In this document: piece by piece, positions 24,989 through 34,528 of the stretch
Layout: each line of letters begins with the position of its first letter
Position numbering within the stretch: position 1 is the first letter of the stretch
Origin: Bacteroidaceae bacterium
GTDB taxonomy: Bacteria; Bacteroidota; Bacteroidia; Bacteroidales; Bacteroidaceae
DNA length: 64,000 nt
Assembly (NCBI GenBank): GCA_017521285.1
Contig: JAFXDG010000043.1
Coordinates: 1 to 64,000, forward strand
Direction of reading: 5' to 3'
Position numbers and translations under genes: made by a program
The notes under the pieces: generated by a model
What the model was told of the DNA's origin: nothing
Seen by the model: the letters and a program-made list of their open reading frames with translations, nothing else
Database searches by the model: none

Positions 24989-27664
24989 ATGAAAAAAAGT
25001 AAATTAATGTGGGCTGCAGTGCTCCCGATGGCATTCGCAGCATGTTCACAGGAGGAGCTTGTGGAAAATCCCAGTGTAGCTCCTGAAGCAATTGCACAGT
25101 ACAAAGGTGCACAGGTGGTTGAGAATCCCCAATTCTCTATTTCAAGAGAAGATGAAGGCGCTCTGACCCGTATGTCAACTACCGATGGTACCATTGGTTG
25201 GGACAAGGGTGATAAGGTAGGTTTGGTTTGGTTGAATGCTATGGCTATTTCCGACAACTATGATCGTGAAATGCCGAGCTTGTCAGACTGGTATCCTACA
25301 ACCAATTTGCATTATTCTAACACACGCATCACTCACGACGGCAACTCTGTATTCAGCATGAAGGACGGACAACTCTATGCCGGACAGTATATCGCTTATC
25401 ATCCTTATGATGAGAAGATGAAGCAAGTGGGTGAGTTCTCTTTGAAGCAGTCTGATGCTCAGCAGCAGAATACTTCTGCCGTTGTTGATGATGCTGCTTA
25501 TGACTACTTGGCTAAGAACATGAACTGGTTGTCTCGTAATGCAAACAATGCATCAGGAAAGAGCTCTTTCCTCTATCACATTGATGCCAACAAGGCTGGT
25601 TTGGTGAAGACTATCCACATCCCCATGAGAAGATATTCTAACATCTTCGAAGGTCGTTTTGTAAGCGTTAATCCTACCGTTTCTCAAATTAAGTGGGACG
25701 ATTTGACTATCCAGAAGGTTGAGTTGATTGCAAGTTCTGAAATTTTCCCGACTCAGACTATTTTCGACTTCAGCCAGGGACTTGATAGTATGACATACGA
25801 ATTGGAACGTGATGCTGATGGTAACTATATTGAAATCGCCCCTGTTGAATGGGATAAGAATGGTAATCCAATTCCTAATTATAAGAAGGATGCTAATGGT
25901 TATCCCGCAAAATTCGTTGTTGATCTTCAGAAGGTAGGTCCTATTCAAGCTCTTCCTGCATTGATTGATGATGAGGACGAAGCATGGTATGCTAATGAAG
26001 GTTTGAAGAAAACAATCTCATTGGACATTGTTAATGAAGCAAAGGTTGGTGAAAATCCCGAGGATCAGCGTGCCATGTTCCTGTTGTTGCCTACTACTGC
26101 AGCTTCTGATACTACTGAATTGTCTATCAAGATTTACACTGACTATGGTTATGTTGTAATTCCCGAATCTGAATGGAAGTCATACATTGGTGTTGATCCC
26201 GATCCCGTTGTTAACGGTACAAACTGGGGCTCTCAGTATATGTTCCAGGGTTACGAAGGTCTGAAGGAAGCTGGCAAGACTGCAACTCAGTTGCTCTCTT
26301 TGATCGGTCAGAAGATTACTCGTTTCATTGATGTAAACCCCGACGACTTGGTTTACAACGATATCGAAGTTAACACCATGGATGAACTCCGTGCAGCTCT
26401 TGACAAGTGGAACAAGTTGGGAGAAGATGGTGAATTCCGTGTATATGTAACTAAGAATAACAACAAATTCGAAAACTTCGATTGGAGCACTAATAGCCAG
26501 CATGCAGAGGTTAAGACTTTCTTGGCTGACAAGAAAGATAATTTGGTTATAAATGTTACAACAGAAGATATGAATCTTTCTGGTACTACAACCTTGAACG
26601 ATCCTAACCATGGAGGAAATTGCACAGGCCATTTGACAATCAATGGTAAAGTTGATCAGAACAACGGAGTGATGAATGTCGAGAACTCAGAGGTAATTCC
26701 TGAGGTAAATATTGCTAATGGTGCAGAATTGAACATTAATGCTACGGAAGTATTGAGTGGTGATCGTGCTGATTTGAGAGGTGTAGCCAACATCAATGGT
26801 ACTTTGGATTATCCTTCAGTTTATAACTGGGGTACAGCTAATGTTGCAGGTTTGGTTGACGCTGAGAATGTAGATAACCGGGGTACTATAAATCTGCCTA
26901 CTAGCGGTGAGGTTGCAGCTTCTGCAAGTGTTACTAACTCTGGAACAGTTAACTTGGACCAGCACGGTGTGATTGAAACAGCGGCATTGTATAACAGTGG
27001 TAAGATTGTGACTAATGGTGATATCAAAGCTCCTACCATTAGTAACAAGGGTGAATATCGTATGAAGACTCACTGCACAACTGAAGTTGATACCTTCCTG
27101 AATGAGGGTAAGATTTTCTACGATGAGCAGGGTGCCAAGTTTGCTTACACTAATCAGGGCAACGGTAAGTCTATCGCTACTATCCAGAGCGGTGACGTTA
27201 CCAACACATTGGCCGACTACATCATCAATGCAAATGCCTTCAAGTGTACTGACCTCGTTATCAACCCGAACGACAATCTGACAACAGCTCAGTGGGATAA
27301 CTCATTGCACGATGTTGCTTTGAACTTTGTCAACGTAACTATGAACGACGGTGTGACTGTACAGTTCAACAAGAACTTGAAGATGACTAAGGCTACTGTA
27401 ACAATTCCTGCTTCTGCAAAAGTTGTATGGAAGAAGGGCGATACAGTTGACGAGCCTGTATTCAATATAAACAAGGTTGTTGTTAACAGTGGTTCTACTT
27501 TGGAAGTTTCTGGCATTCAGGTAGCTAATAAGTATAAGACAGAAGTTAACTTTGGTAGCGGTTCTCAGACTGTAACTATCAAGGGTATGGGTTGCTTCGA
27601 TAAGAAGGGCGCTTCTGAAATCCCCGCAGGTGGTAATACTAACGGAACTATCGTAATTGAATAA
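24989..27664 (+). CDS. giant fimbrillin-like lipoprotein 1
   Basis: 891 residues with a lipoprotein signal (FAACS, Cys19). The N-terminal half resembles fimbrillin (Mfa/FimA-like) proteins: 'TDGTIGWDKGDKVGLVW' and 'LYAGQYIAYHPYD'. The second half, about 500-890, has many short rungs with repeated Asn-x-Gly-x-Ile/Leu/Val patterns ('VNLDQHGVIETAALYNSGK'), which suggest a beta-solenoid surface domain. It is strongly similar along most of its length to the next gene, so the pair arose by duplication. Translation may be coupled to the 43-residue peptide upstream. Likely surface-exposed; adhesin or fimbrial role is inference. Confidence 0.7.
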   Translation: MKKSKLMWAAVLPMAFAACSQEELVENPSVAPEAIAQYKGAQVVENPQFSISREDEGALTRMSTTDGTIGWDKGDKVGLVWLNAMAISDNYDREMPSLSDWYPTTNLHYSNTRITHDGNSVFSMKDGQLYAGQYIAYHPYDEKMKQVGEFSLKQSDAQQQNTSAVVDDAAYDYLAKNMNWLSRNANNASGKSSFLYHIDANKAGLVKTIHIPMRRYSNIFEGRFVSVNPTVSQIKWDDLTIQKVELIASSEIFPTQTIFDFSQGLDSMTYELERDADGNYIEIAPVEWDKNGNPIPNYKKDANGYPAKFVVDLQKVGPIQALPALIDDEDEAWYANEGLKKTISLDIVNEAKVGENPEDQRAMFLLLPTTAASDTTELSIKIYTDYGYVVIPESEWKSYIGVDPDPVVNGTNWGSQYMFQGYEGLKEAGKTATQLLSLIGQKITRFIDVNPDDLVYNDIEVNTMDELRAALDKWNKLGEDGEFRVYVTKNNNKFENFDWSTNSQHAEVKTFLADKKDNLVINVTTEDMNLSGTTTLNDPNHGGNCTGHLTINGKVDQNNGVMNVENSEVIPEVNIANGAELNINATEVLSGDRADLRGVANINGTLDYPSVYNWGTANVAGLVDAENVDNRGTINLPTSGEVAASASVTNSGTVNLDQHGVIETAALYNSGKIVTNGDIKAPTISNKGEYRMKTHCTTEVDTFLNEGKIFYDEQGAKFAYTNQGNGKSIATIQSGDVTNTLADYIINANAFKCTDLVINPNDNLTTAQWDNSLHDVALNFVNVTMNDGVTVQFNKNLKMTKATVTIPASAKVVWKKGDTVDEPVFNINKVVVNSGSTLEVSGIQVANKYKTEVNFGSGSQTVTIKGMGCFDKKGASEIPAGGNTNGTIVIE

Positions 27665-27690
27665 TAGTTATATTAAATGTAACGTGTATA

Positions 27691-27720
27691 AAAGAGCCAG
27701 CCTCTAGGTTGGCTCTTTTT
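27691..27720 (+). terminator. rho-independent terminator after lipoprotein 1
   Basis: AAAGAGCCAGCC pairs with GGTTGGCTCTTT around a TCTA loop, followed by a T-run. It ends the peptide-lipoprotein 1 transcript before lipoprotein 2. Confidence 0.85.
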
Positions 27721-27755
27721 GCCTGTACGTTTTTAATTATTAATATTTTGTACAC

Positions 27756-30700
27756 ATGAAAACGAACAAGAGATTAATGTGGGCTGCAGTGCTTCCTTTT
27801 GCATTCGCAGCATGTTCACAGGAAGAACTTGTGAATAATCCTAATGTGACTCCTGAACCTGCCCAAGAATGGCAAGGAGTGGAAGTGGTAGAGAATACAC
27901 AATTCTCCATCAGTAAGGATGATGAAGGTGCTTTGACCCGTATGGCCACAACCGATGGTGTTATTGGTTGGGAAGAGGGCGATGAGGTAGGTTTGGTATG
28001 GTTGAATGCCAAGGCCATTTCAGATAATTACACGAGAGGTATATTCTCTTTCTCTGACTGGTATCCTACAACCCCATTGCATTACTCTAACACACGCATC
28101 ACTCACGACGGAAACTCAATTTTCAGTATGCAAGATGGTCAGCTTTATGCCGGACAGTATATCGCTTATCATCCCTATGATGCCGATATGAAGCAGGTGG
28201 GTGAATTCACATTGAAGCAGGATTCTGCTCAGCAGCAGAATACTTCTGCCGTTGTTGATGATGCTGCTTATGACTACTTGGCAAAGAACATGAACTGGTT
28301 GTCACGCAGTGCCAGCAATAAGACTGGAAAGTCTTCATTCCTTTACCATATTGATGCCAATAAGGCTGGTCTGGTGAAGACTATCCACATCCCAATGAGA
28401 AGATATTCCAATATTTTCGAAGCTCGATTTACTGAAAATGACGGAAAAAAATCTTCTATCGAATGGAAGGACTTGACAATCACACAGATTGAGTTGATTG
28501 CCGAAAACGAGATTTTCCCCACAAAGACCCGTTTCCATTTCAATGAAGATCTTGGAAAAGCCGAATACGAACTTACACATACTGCCACGGGATACATTCC
28601 AGTGGAATCTACAGAAAAAGATAACAATGGTAATGACATCGTAAAATGGCAAAATGATGCAACTGGCTATGAAAGCAAATTCGTTGTTGGCTTGCAACAA
28701 GTTGGTCCTACGAACAAACTTCCTGCATTGCAAAAAAATGCTGCTACAACTGTAGGAGAGAATTGGTATGAAAACGATGAATATGCAAAGAGCATTCTGT
28801 TGAACATCGAAAATCCTGCCATTGTTGGTGATAATGCTACTGCACAACGTGCCATGTTCCTGTTGTTGCCGACAGCTCTTGCTGAATTGGCTGAAGATGG
28901 GAATGCAGCCCCTGTAGGTGCTTTGTCTATCAAGATTACGACAGACTATGGTTATATCATTATTCCCGAGTCTGAATGGAAATCATACATAGGTGAAGAT
29001 CCCGATCCCGTTGTTAATGGTACAAACTGGGGCTCTCAGGAGATGTTCCAAGACTTTACAGGATTGGTTGAATCTGGTAAGACTGCCACTGAATTGCTTT
29101 CTCTGATTGGTCAGAAGATTACTCGTTTTGTTCCTGTAAACACCGACAACCTGGTTTACAATGATATTGCTGTCAACAACATGGATGAACTCCTTGCCGC
29201 CATTGACAAATGGAACAAGTTGGGTGCTACTGGTGAATTCCGCGTACATGTGACCAGGAAAGACAACAACTTCAAAGACTTCAATTGGAGCAAAAACAGC
29301 TATCCTCAAATCAATACATTCTTGAACGATGGAGATAGCTTGAAGATTTTGGTTGATTTGATTTCTAACAACGATTTGTTACCGATGAATCTTTCTGGCG
29401 CTACTACATTGAACGACCTCGATTCTTACAATTCATTAACTATTGAGGGGGCTGTCAAGCAAGCTGATGGAACAATGACTGTCCTGAACGATGAAGTTAT
29501 TGATAATTTGATCGTAGCCAATAAAGCCACATTGGTTGTAGATGAAGGTGAAAAACTCTCTGGAAATACTGTAGAATTGAATGGAAACTCTACCATCAAT
29601 GGTACTTTGGCATACAATGCAGTAAAGAATCGTGCTAAAGCAGATGTCAATGGTACTATTAGTGCTCAGACTGTTTACAACAGCAACAGTGGTACAGTTA
29701 TGAACATTGCAACAGAGGGTAAGGTTGAAGCAACTAAATGGGTTAAGAACGATGGAGAAATGAACTTGGCACAGAACAGTTCGGTAACTACTCCTGAATT
29801 CATTAACAATAAGTTGATCACTACCAACGGTAAGATTGATGCAACTACATTCAACAATAGTGCTACGGGTGATTACCACATGAAGACGTTCAGTGAAACA
29901 AAAGTGGGCACATTTACTAACGAAGGTGAAATTTACTACGATGAGCAGGGTGCTTCATTCAAGTACACGAATGTGAATGGTGGTAAGTCTATCGCTACAG
30001 TATTGGAAGGTGCAGAACCTAATACATTGGCCGACTATATCCTCAATGCCAACAAATTCAAGTGTACTGACCTTATCATCAATCCGAATGACTATTTCAC
30101 TACTGATCAGTGGGATAACTCATTGAACGAAGTAAACTTGAACTTCAAGAATGTACGTATGAACGATGGTGTGACTATCAAGTTCAATAAGGATTTGAGC
30201 ATGAAGTCTGCCCTTGTGACCATCACCGAAGACGCTACAGTTGTTTGGGAGAGAGGCGCAACAGTTGACAATCCTGTGTTTACAATCTCTGGAGTTGTAG
30301 TTGAGCCACGTGCTACTTTGAAGGTTTCTGACGTATTGGTAGTAAATGGAAAGAAGACCGTTGTGGAAATTGATGGTGGTACTACCACTATTGATGGTAT
30401 GCATTGGTTTGCACAGAAGGGTTATACAGAACTTTCCAGTGGTTCTAATGGCACAATCAAAATTGTGGACCTTATTGCAGAAGCTATGCAGAATAAAGAA
30501 GACATCAAGCTTACAGGTGATTTGATCTTGAGCGAAACACTTGCTTTCGATTATGATTGCACCATCGATTTGAATGGTCACACTATCAAGAACGTGTCTG
30601 CAGATAGCAACGGAGAGTCTTGCGGTACTAATGGTAAGGCTTGTGCTGTATTCTATGTGAATGACGAGAATGTAACAGTGACCATCAAGGGTGAAGGTGA

Positions 30701-31094
30701 TGTGATTGCAGCTTCCCCCAAGGCAACGTTCAATATCCCTGTATGGGTTCGCAATGGCAATGTTATTATTGAAGGTGGAAATTTCTTCTCAGGAAAGACT
30801 GCTGACGGAAGCGCAAGCCATGCTGTATATGGTATGAACTCTGCAAAGGTGCTGATTAAGGGTGGAACATTCGACGCTGAAGGTACTATCAAAGGTATGT
30901 CAGTTGTTGGTGTTTTGAATTGTAAAGACCATTCGCAAGCCCAAATAACACTTGCAGGTGGTAAATATTACGGATTTGGTCCTGATGAAGCTGCTAAAGT
31001 TACTCCCTCTTCTGCAACTCAACAAGAAATTGTATTGGCAGATGGTGCTCAATGGAGTGCAAAAGATAGCAAAGGTTACTATGCTGTAAAATAA
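27756..31094 (+). CDS. giant fimbrillin-like lipoprotein 2
   Basis: 1112 residues, paralogue of the preceding gene. It shares the same lipoprotein start ('WAAVLP-AFAACSQEELV') and long nearly identical blocks such as 'DDAAYDYLAKNMNWLSR' and 'SESEWKSYIG-DPDPVVNG'. The Asn-x-Gly rung region follows. It then has a C-terminal extension of about 200 residues missing from lipoprotein 1 ('ILSETLAFDYDCTIDLNGHT', 'NVIIEGGNFFSGKTADGS', 'VLIKGGTFDAEGTIKGMS'), which looks like further beta-helix. No promoter was clear in the short gap, and a terminator precedes it. Surface adhesin or cell-surface structure is likely but unproven. Confidence 0.7.
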   Translation: MKTNKRLMWAAVLPFAFAACSQEELVNNPNVTPEPAQEWQGVEVVENTQFSISKDDEGALTRMATTDGVIGWEEGDEVGLVWLNAKAISDNYTRGIFSFSDWYPTTPLHYSNTRITHDGNSIFSMQDGQLYAGQYIAYHPYDADMKQVGEFTLKQDSAQQQNTSAVVDDAAYDYLAKNMNWLSRSASNKTGKSSFLYHIDANKAGLVKTIHIPMRRYSNIFEARFTENDGKKSSIEWKDLTITQIELIAENEIFPTKTRFHFNEDLGKAEYELTHTATGYIPVESTEKDNNGNDIVKWQNDATGYESKFVVGLQQVGPTNKLPALQKNAATTVGENWYENDEYAKSILLNIENPAIVGDNATAQRAMFLLLPTALAELAEDGNAAPVGALSIKITTDYGYIIIPESEWKSYIGEDPDPVVNGTNWGSQEMFQDFTGLVESGKTATELLSLIGQKITRFVPVNTDNLVYNDIAVNNMDELLAAIDKWNKLGATGEFRVHVTRKDNNFKDFNWSKNSYPQINTFLNDGDSLKILVDLISNNDLLPMNLSGATTLNDLDSYNSLTIEGAVKQADGTMTVLNDEVIDNLIVANKATLVVDEGEKLSGNTVELNGNSTINGTLAYNAVKNRAKADVNGTISAQTVYNSNSGTVMNIATEGKVEATKWVKNDGEMNLAQNSSVTTPEFINNKLITTNGKIDATTFNNSATGDYHMKTFSETKVGTFTNEGEIYYDEQGASFKYTNVNGGKSIATVLEGAEPNTLADYILNANKFKCTDLIINPNDYFTTDQWDNSLNEVNLNFKNVRMNDGVTIKFNKDLSMKSALVTITEDATVVWERGATVDNPVFTISGVVVEPRATLKVSDVLVVNGKKTVVEIDGGTTTIDGMHWFAQKGYTELSSGSNGTIKIVDLIAEAMQNKEDIKLTGDLILSETLAFDYDCTIDLNGHTIKNVSADSNGESCGTNGKACAVFYVNDENVTVTIKGEGDVIAASPKATFNIPVWVRNGNVIIEGGNFFSGKTADGSASHAVYGMNSAKVLIKGGTFDAEGTIKGMSVVGVLNCKDHSQAQITLAGGKYYGFGPDEAAKVTPSSATQQEIVLADGAQWSAKDSKGYYAVK

Positions 31095-31114
31095 ATAAGT
31101 AATTATTTGTTGGT

Positions 31115-31153
31115 AAAAAAGGTGAGGCTCCCTACGGGAATCTCACCTTTTTC
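31115..31153 (+). terminator. rho-independent terminator after lipoprotein 2
   Basis: AAAAAAGGTGAG ... CTCACCTTTTT with an inner CTCCC/GGGA pairing and a T-run; 21 bases after the stop codon. Confidence 0.85.
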
Positions 31154-31202
31154 TATTATATCGGACATCCTGACAAATAAATCACATACACCAGCACAAT
31201 AA

Positions 31203-31425
31203 GGGGGTGTGTCAAAATACCGACGGTCTCTGTCATTCTGAACGAAGTGAAGACGAGTTGTTGAGCATAGCGAAAAATCTGTAGATGTCAGCAGAAATAT
31301 AAAGCACACGTTATCAGATTCTTCGCTACGCTCAGACGGGTTGTTGAGGACTTTGTCCGAAAAATGACAAGAGACCGTCAGAAAATAACAATAAAAGAGC
31401 GCATTTGTATTTTTGACACACCCCC
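31203..31425. repeat. MITE-like repeat B: GGGGGTGTGTCAAAA ends, different interior
   Basis: Terminal repeats GGGGGTGTGTCAAAATAC (31203-31220) and the complement at 31407-31425 match except for one base insertion. The interior has nested inverted repeats (CGGTCTCTGTCAT / ATGACAAGAGACCG and GCGAAAAATCTG / CAGATTCTTCGC) and lacks the GCGGATTACGCGG arms of copies A and C, so the same ends carry different fillings. Confidence 0.75.
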
Positions 31426-31485
31426 ACTGTATCAACCAATAGCACAATGTTGTTTTGAACTTCTTTAAAATTGCAAAATTATAGT

Positions 31486-31493
31486 TACCTTTG
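31486..31493 (+). promoter_or_regulatory. -7 promoter element for the PqqD-like gene
   Basis: TACCTTTG matches TAnnTTTG exactly, 32 bases before the ATG at 31525. Confidence 0.6.
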
Positions 31494-31524
31494 CAGGCGG
31501 AAACAATCAATAACCGATAGAATT

Positions 31525-31791
31525 ATGAAAATAAAGTCGATGTATAAGGTGCGCCAGGTAGCTGGCGAGAACCTGGTGGTAGGTCAGGGACGGTTGAATG
31601 CCGACATGACCAAGGTGATTTCGTTGAATGATACGGCAGCACTGTTGTGGAAGGAACTTGCCGGGAGAGATTTTACGTGTGAGGATGCGGCAGACGTGCT
31701 GGTTGCCACGTATGAGATAGAGAAGGAGCAGGCCATGGCGGATGCAGCCAAATGGATTGAGAAGATGCAGGCCTGCGGCATCATTGAGTGA
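31525..31791 (+). CDS. free-standing PqqD-like protein (RiPP recognition element type)
   Basis: 88 residues, the usual size of a stand-alone PqqD domain. The start 'VRQVAGENLVVGQGRLNADM', the strand 'KVISLNDTAALLW' and the helical C-terminal half ('EDAADVLVATYEIEKEQA', 'MQACGIIE') fit the PqqD winged-helix fold. PqqD domains bind the leader of peptide precursors (YxxP motifs in lasso leaders). It has its own promoter, lies after a MITE-like repeat, and is the only plausible leader-binding protein near the 43-residue peptide. Confidence 0.85.
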   Translation: MKIKSMYKVRQVAGENLVVGQGRLNADMTKVISLNDTAALLWKELAGRDFTCEDAADVLVATYEIEKEQAMADAAKWIEKMQACGIIE

Positions 31792-31815
31792 TGCTCTTCA
31801 ACTTAGGACAAAAAA

Positions 31816-31895
31816 TTAGGCGCGGATTGCGCGGATTACACGGATTTATATTTCAGTTCTATTTTATCCGTGTATTCCGCGAAATCCGCGCCTAA
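31816..31895. repeat. GCGGATT inverted repeat, without outer ends
   Basis: Arms 31816-31845 and 31866-31895 pair at 28 of 30 positions (TTAGGCGCGGATTGCGCGG side). It separates the PqqD-like gene from the convergent fumarase gene and may serve as a two-way transcript end. Confidence 0.8.
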
Positions 31896-31912
31896 AAATT
31901 ATACACTCTCAA

Positions 31913-33553
31913 TTACTTGCAGCTGCAAGTGGGCTTGATCTGCTTGAAGAAGTCGTTGCCCTTGTCATCTACAAGGATGAATGCGGGGAAGTCTTCCACT
32001 TCAATCTTCCAGATGGCTTCCATGCCCAGTTCGGGATACTCTACGCACTCGATGCTCTTGATGTTGTTCTGTGCAAGGATGGCTGCAGGACCACCAATAG
32101 ATCCGAGGTAAAATCCTCCGTGCTTCTGGCAGGCATCGGTCACGCACTGTGCGCGGTTACCCTTGGCCAGCATGACCATACCGCCACCGTGGCTTTGGAA
32201 CAGGTCAACGTAAGAGTCCATACGTCCGGCTGTAGTGGGTCCCATTGAACCGCAAGCCATACCGGCAGGTGTCTTGGCCGGACCGGCATAGTAGATAGGA
32301 TGGTCCTTCATGTATTGGGGCATCTCTTCGCCACGGTCGAGGCGCTCTTTCAGTTTGGCGTGGGCAATGTCGCGGCCTACGATGATGGTTCCGTTCAGCG
32401 ACAGACGAGTCGATACAGGATATTTGCTCAATTCCTTCAACACTTCGCTCATGGGCTGGTTCAGATTGATGCGTACAGCCTCGCCTTCACCTGCCTGACG
32501 CAATTCTTCGGGAATGAGGCTGCCCGGATTGTCATCGAGCTTTTCAATCCAGATACCGTCTTTGTTGATTTTGCACTTGATGTTGCGGTCAGCCGAACAG
32601 CTTACACCCATACCGACGGGGCAAGAGGCACCGTGACGGGGCAGACGGACGATGCGCACGTCATGGGCAAAGTACTTGCCACCGAATTGTGCACCCAAGC
32701 CAATCTTGTGGGCTTCGGCCAACACCTGCTTCTCCAGTTCGATGTCGCGGAAAGCACGTCCGCCTTCGTTGCCACTGGTGGGCAGGTTGTCGTAGTAGTG
32801 GGTTGAAGCCAGCTTCACGGTCAGCAGGTTCTTCTCGGCAGATGTACCGCCAATGACGAATGCAATGTGGTAGGGAGGACAAGCGGCTGTTCCCAATGTC
32901 TTCATCTTCTCAACGAGGAAGGGGACGAGCGTTGCGGGATTCAACAGAGCCTTTGTCTCCTGGAACAGGTATGTCTTGTTGGCCGAACCACCACCCTTGG
33001 TGACGCAGAGGAACTTGTACTCCATGCCTTCGGTAGCCTCCAGGTCAATCTGTGCGGGCAGGTTACACTTGGTGTTCACCTCGTCGTACATGTTCAACGG
33101 TGCGTTTTGTGAATAGCGCAGATTCTCTTCGGTATAGGTCTTGAATACACCCAATGAAAGGGCCTCTTCGTCGCAATATCCTGTCCATACTTGCTGGCCC
33201 TTCTCACCGTGGATGATGGCTGTACCTGTATCCTGACAGAGGGGAAGTTTACCCTTGCAGGCCACTTCGGCATTGCGCAGGAAGGTCAGTGCCACATACT
33301 TGTCGTTGTCGCTTGCTTCGGGGTCGGTCAGGATTTTAGCCACCTGTTCGTTGTGCTCGCGGCGGAGCAGGAACGAAACATCGCGGAAGGCGGCATTGGC
33401 CATGGCTGTCAAGCCTTCTTTCTCAATTTTCAGAATGGGAGTTCCCTCGAACTCACTGACAGACACGTAATCTTTTGTCAGCAAGTAGTACTGTGTATCG
33501 TCCTTCTCGATGGGGAAGGGATGCTGGTACTTGAATGTTACGTTTGTTGCCAT
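31913..33553 (-). CDS. class I fumarate hydratase (iron-sulfur)
   Basis: 546 residues from the ATG at 33553 (three codons into the longest frame). Interconverts fumarate and malate, in the reductive and oxidative branches of central metabolism. The three iron-sulfur cysteines are seen in '[10 protein letters not shown]', '[16 protein letters not shown]' and 'GASCPVGMG'. The C-terminal beta domain contains '[16 protein letters not shown]' and '[15 protein letters not shown]'. This is the one-polypeptide class I type usual in Bacteroides, sensitive to oxygen. Confidence 0.95.
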   Translation of the reverse strand: MATNVTFKYQHPFPIEKDDTQYYLLTKDYVSVSEFEGTPILKIEKEGLTAMANAAFRDVSFLLRREHNEQVAKILTDPEASDNDKYVALTFLRNAEVACKGKLPLCQDTGTAIIHGEKGQQVWTGYCDEEALSLGVFKTYTEENLRYSQNAPLNMYDEVNTKCNLPAQIDLEATEGMEYKFLCVTKGGGSANKTYLFQETKALLNPATLVPFLVEKMKTLGTAACPPYHIAFVIGGTSAEKNLLTVKLASTHYYDNLPTSGNEGGRAFRDIELEKQVLAEAHKIGLGAQFGGKYFAHDVRIVRLPRHGASCPVGMGVSCSADRNIKCKINKDGIWIEKLDDNPGSLIPEELRQAGEGEAVRINLNQPMSEVLKELSKYPVSTRLSLNGTIIVGRDIAHAKLKERLDRGEEMPQYMKDHPIYYAGPAKTPAGMACGSMGPTTAGRMDSYVDLFQSHGGGMVMLAKGNRAQCVTDACQKHGGFYLGSIGGPAAILAQNNIKSIECVEYPELGMEAIWKIEVEDFPAFILVDDKGNDFFKQIKPTCSCK

Positions 33554-33659
33554 AAAATACAATTTTACGTTTATATTGTTTTTGTTTTCCTTTTGGTCTT
33601 AAACGAAAAAAACGCTGTAACCTGTTACTGTTACAACGTTTTGTAAGATTTTTGGTTTG

Positions 33660-33732
33660 TGGTGCCACCAGGAATCGAACCGGGGACACAAGGATTTTCA
33701 GTCCTTTGCTCTACCAACTGAGCTATGGCACC
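33660..33732 (-). tRNA. tRNA-Phe (GAA)
   Basis: Read on the minus strand: acceptor GGTGCCA...TGGCACC with discriminator A, D-arm AGCTCAGTTGGTAGAGC, anticodon loop with CTGAAAA (anticodon GAA), and T-arm GGTTCGATTCC. CCA is not encoded. Confidence 0.96.
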
Positions 33733-33819
33733 TTTTCGTTTGCGGGTGCAAAGGTAGGCATTGTTTTCCATATAGCCAAATTTTCGGCCGATTATTTCTG
33801 TTGCTGGGGTGAAATAGTG

Positions 33820-34293
33820 TCATTCTCCTTCCATCACCCCTTTGATTCGCAGGTTGTGGAGATGCTCGGAATTGAATCGGGCACGGACTGACTTGTTGAA
33901 ATGTCCGGCCGGTTGCTCATTGCCGTCAAAGATGACAGTGACGGTGCCTTGTTTGCCGGGCATGACGACCTCTTTGGAGAACTCCACGAAGGTACAGTGG
34001 CAGGAAGGGGTGGCATTGAGAATGACGGCAGGCACCCGGCCAGTATTGGTGAAGGTAAAATCGTATTGTCGGCGAGGATTGGCGACAGGGACATGGCCGA
34101 AGTCATGCAACGTCTCCTCTTCACCGAAGCACTGCTTGTACATCAGCCAAAGTTTGTTCCCTCCTATGCCCGGATCTTTCCTGCGGACATCATTGACGAA
34201 CTCCACGACAAAGGACTCCAGGGCCAGACGTTTCATCAGATGGTCTTCATGCTTGTAATAGGCTTGCTTGCTCACACCAAGTAGGCGACACAT
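33820..34293 (-). pseudogene. chimeric ORF: IS3 transposase (OrfB) start fused to a DUF1573 end
   Basis: 157 residues. The first 58 or so ('MCRLLGVSKQAYYKHE', 'ESFVVEFVNDVRRKDPGIGG', 'NKLWLMYKQCFGEE') are the N-terminal part of an IS3-family OrfB. From about residue 59 the sequence turns into a DUF1573 domain ('FGHVPVANPRRQYDFTFTN', 'NATPSCHCTFVEFS', 'PGKQGTVTVIFDG'). The junction is in frame, probably by a deletion. Upstream (to about 34440) the minus strand still carries IS3-like coding sequence and an AAAAAAG run where IS3 elements shift frame. The DUF1573 half lacks a signal peptide, so a secreted function is probably lost. Confidence 0.7.
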
Positions 34294-34484
34294 CGGGACG
34301 ATGCCGTAACGCTTGACGTCCCGTGTGTGAAGCCTTCCTGCTACTTGGTGCCAGCTTTTTTAAGTCTATGCCATAGACTTCCTTGCCAAAGGCCACCTGT
34401 AGTTTGACATTTCTGAAACGTCCCTCTCTGAAATTTTTATCCTAAAAAAAGAAAGTAAAAAGACAGGCTTTGCCTTATTTTATC

Positions 34485-34492
34485 TATATTTG
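34485..34492 (+). promoter_or_regulatory. -7 promoter element for the large exported protein operon
   Basis: TATATTTG fits TAnnTTTG, 37 bases before the ATG at 34529 and inside the longer open frame, which supports the later start. Confidence 0.6.
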
Positions 34493-34528
34493 CACCCTGC
34501 AAGAAAAAAAAGAAAAGAATCATTGTGT

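Noticed and set aside
19476..31791. Calling the locus a lasso-peptide cluster
   Set aside because: No asparagine-synthetase-like cyclase and no transglutaminase-like protease occur in the window; kept as a hypothesis only.
33820..34440. Complete IS3 element
   Set aside because: Only the OrfA tail and OrfB start are visible; there is no catalytic DDE domain and no second end.
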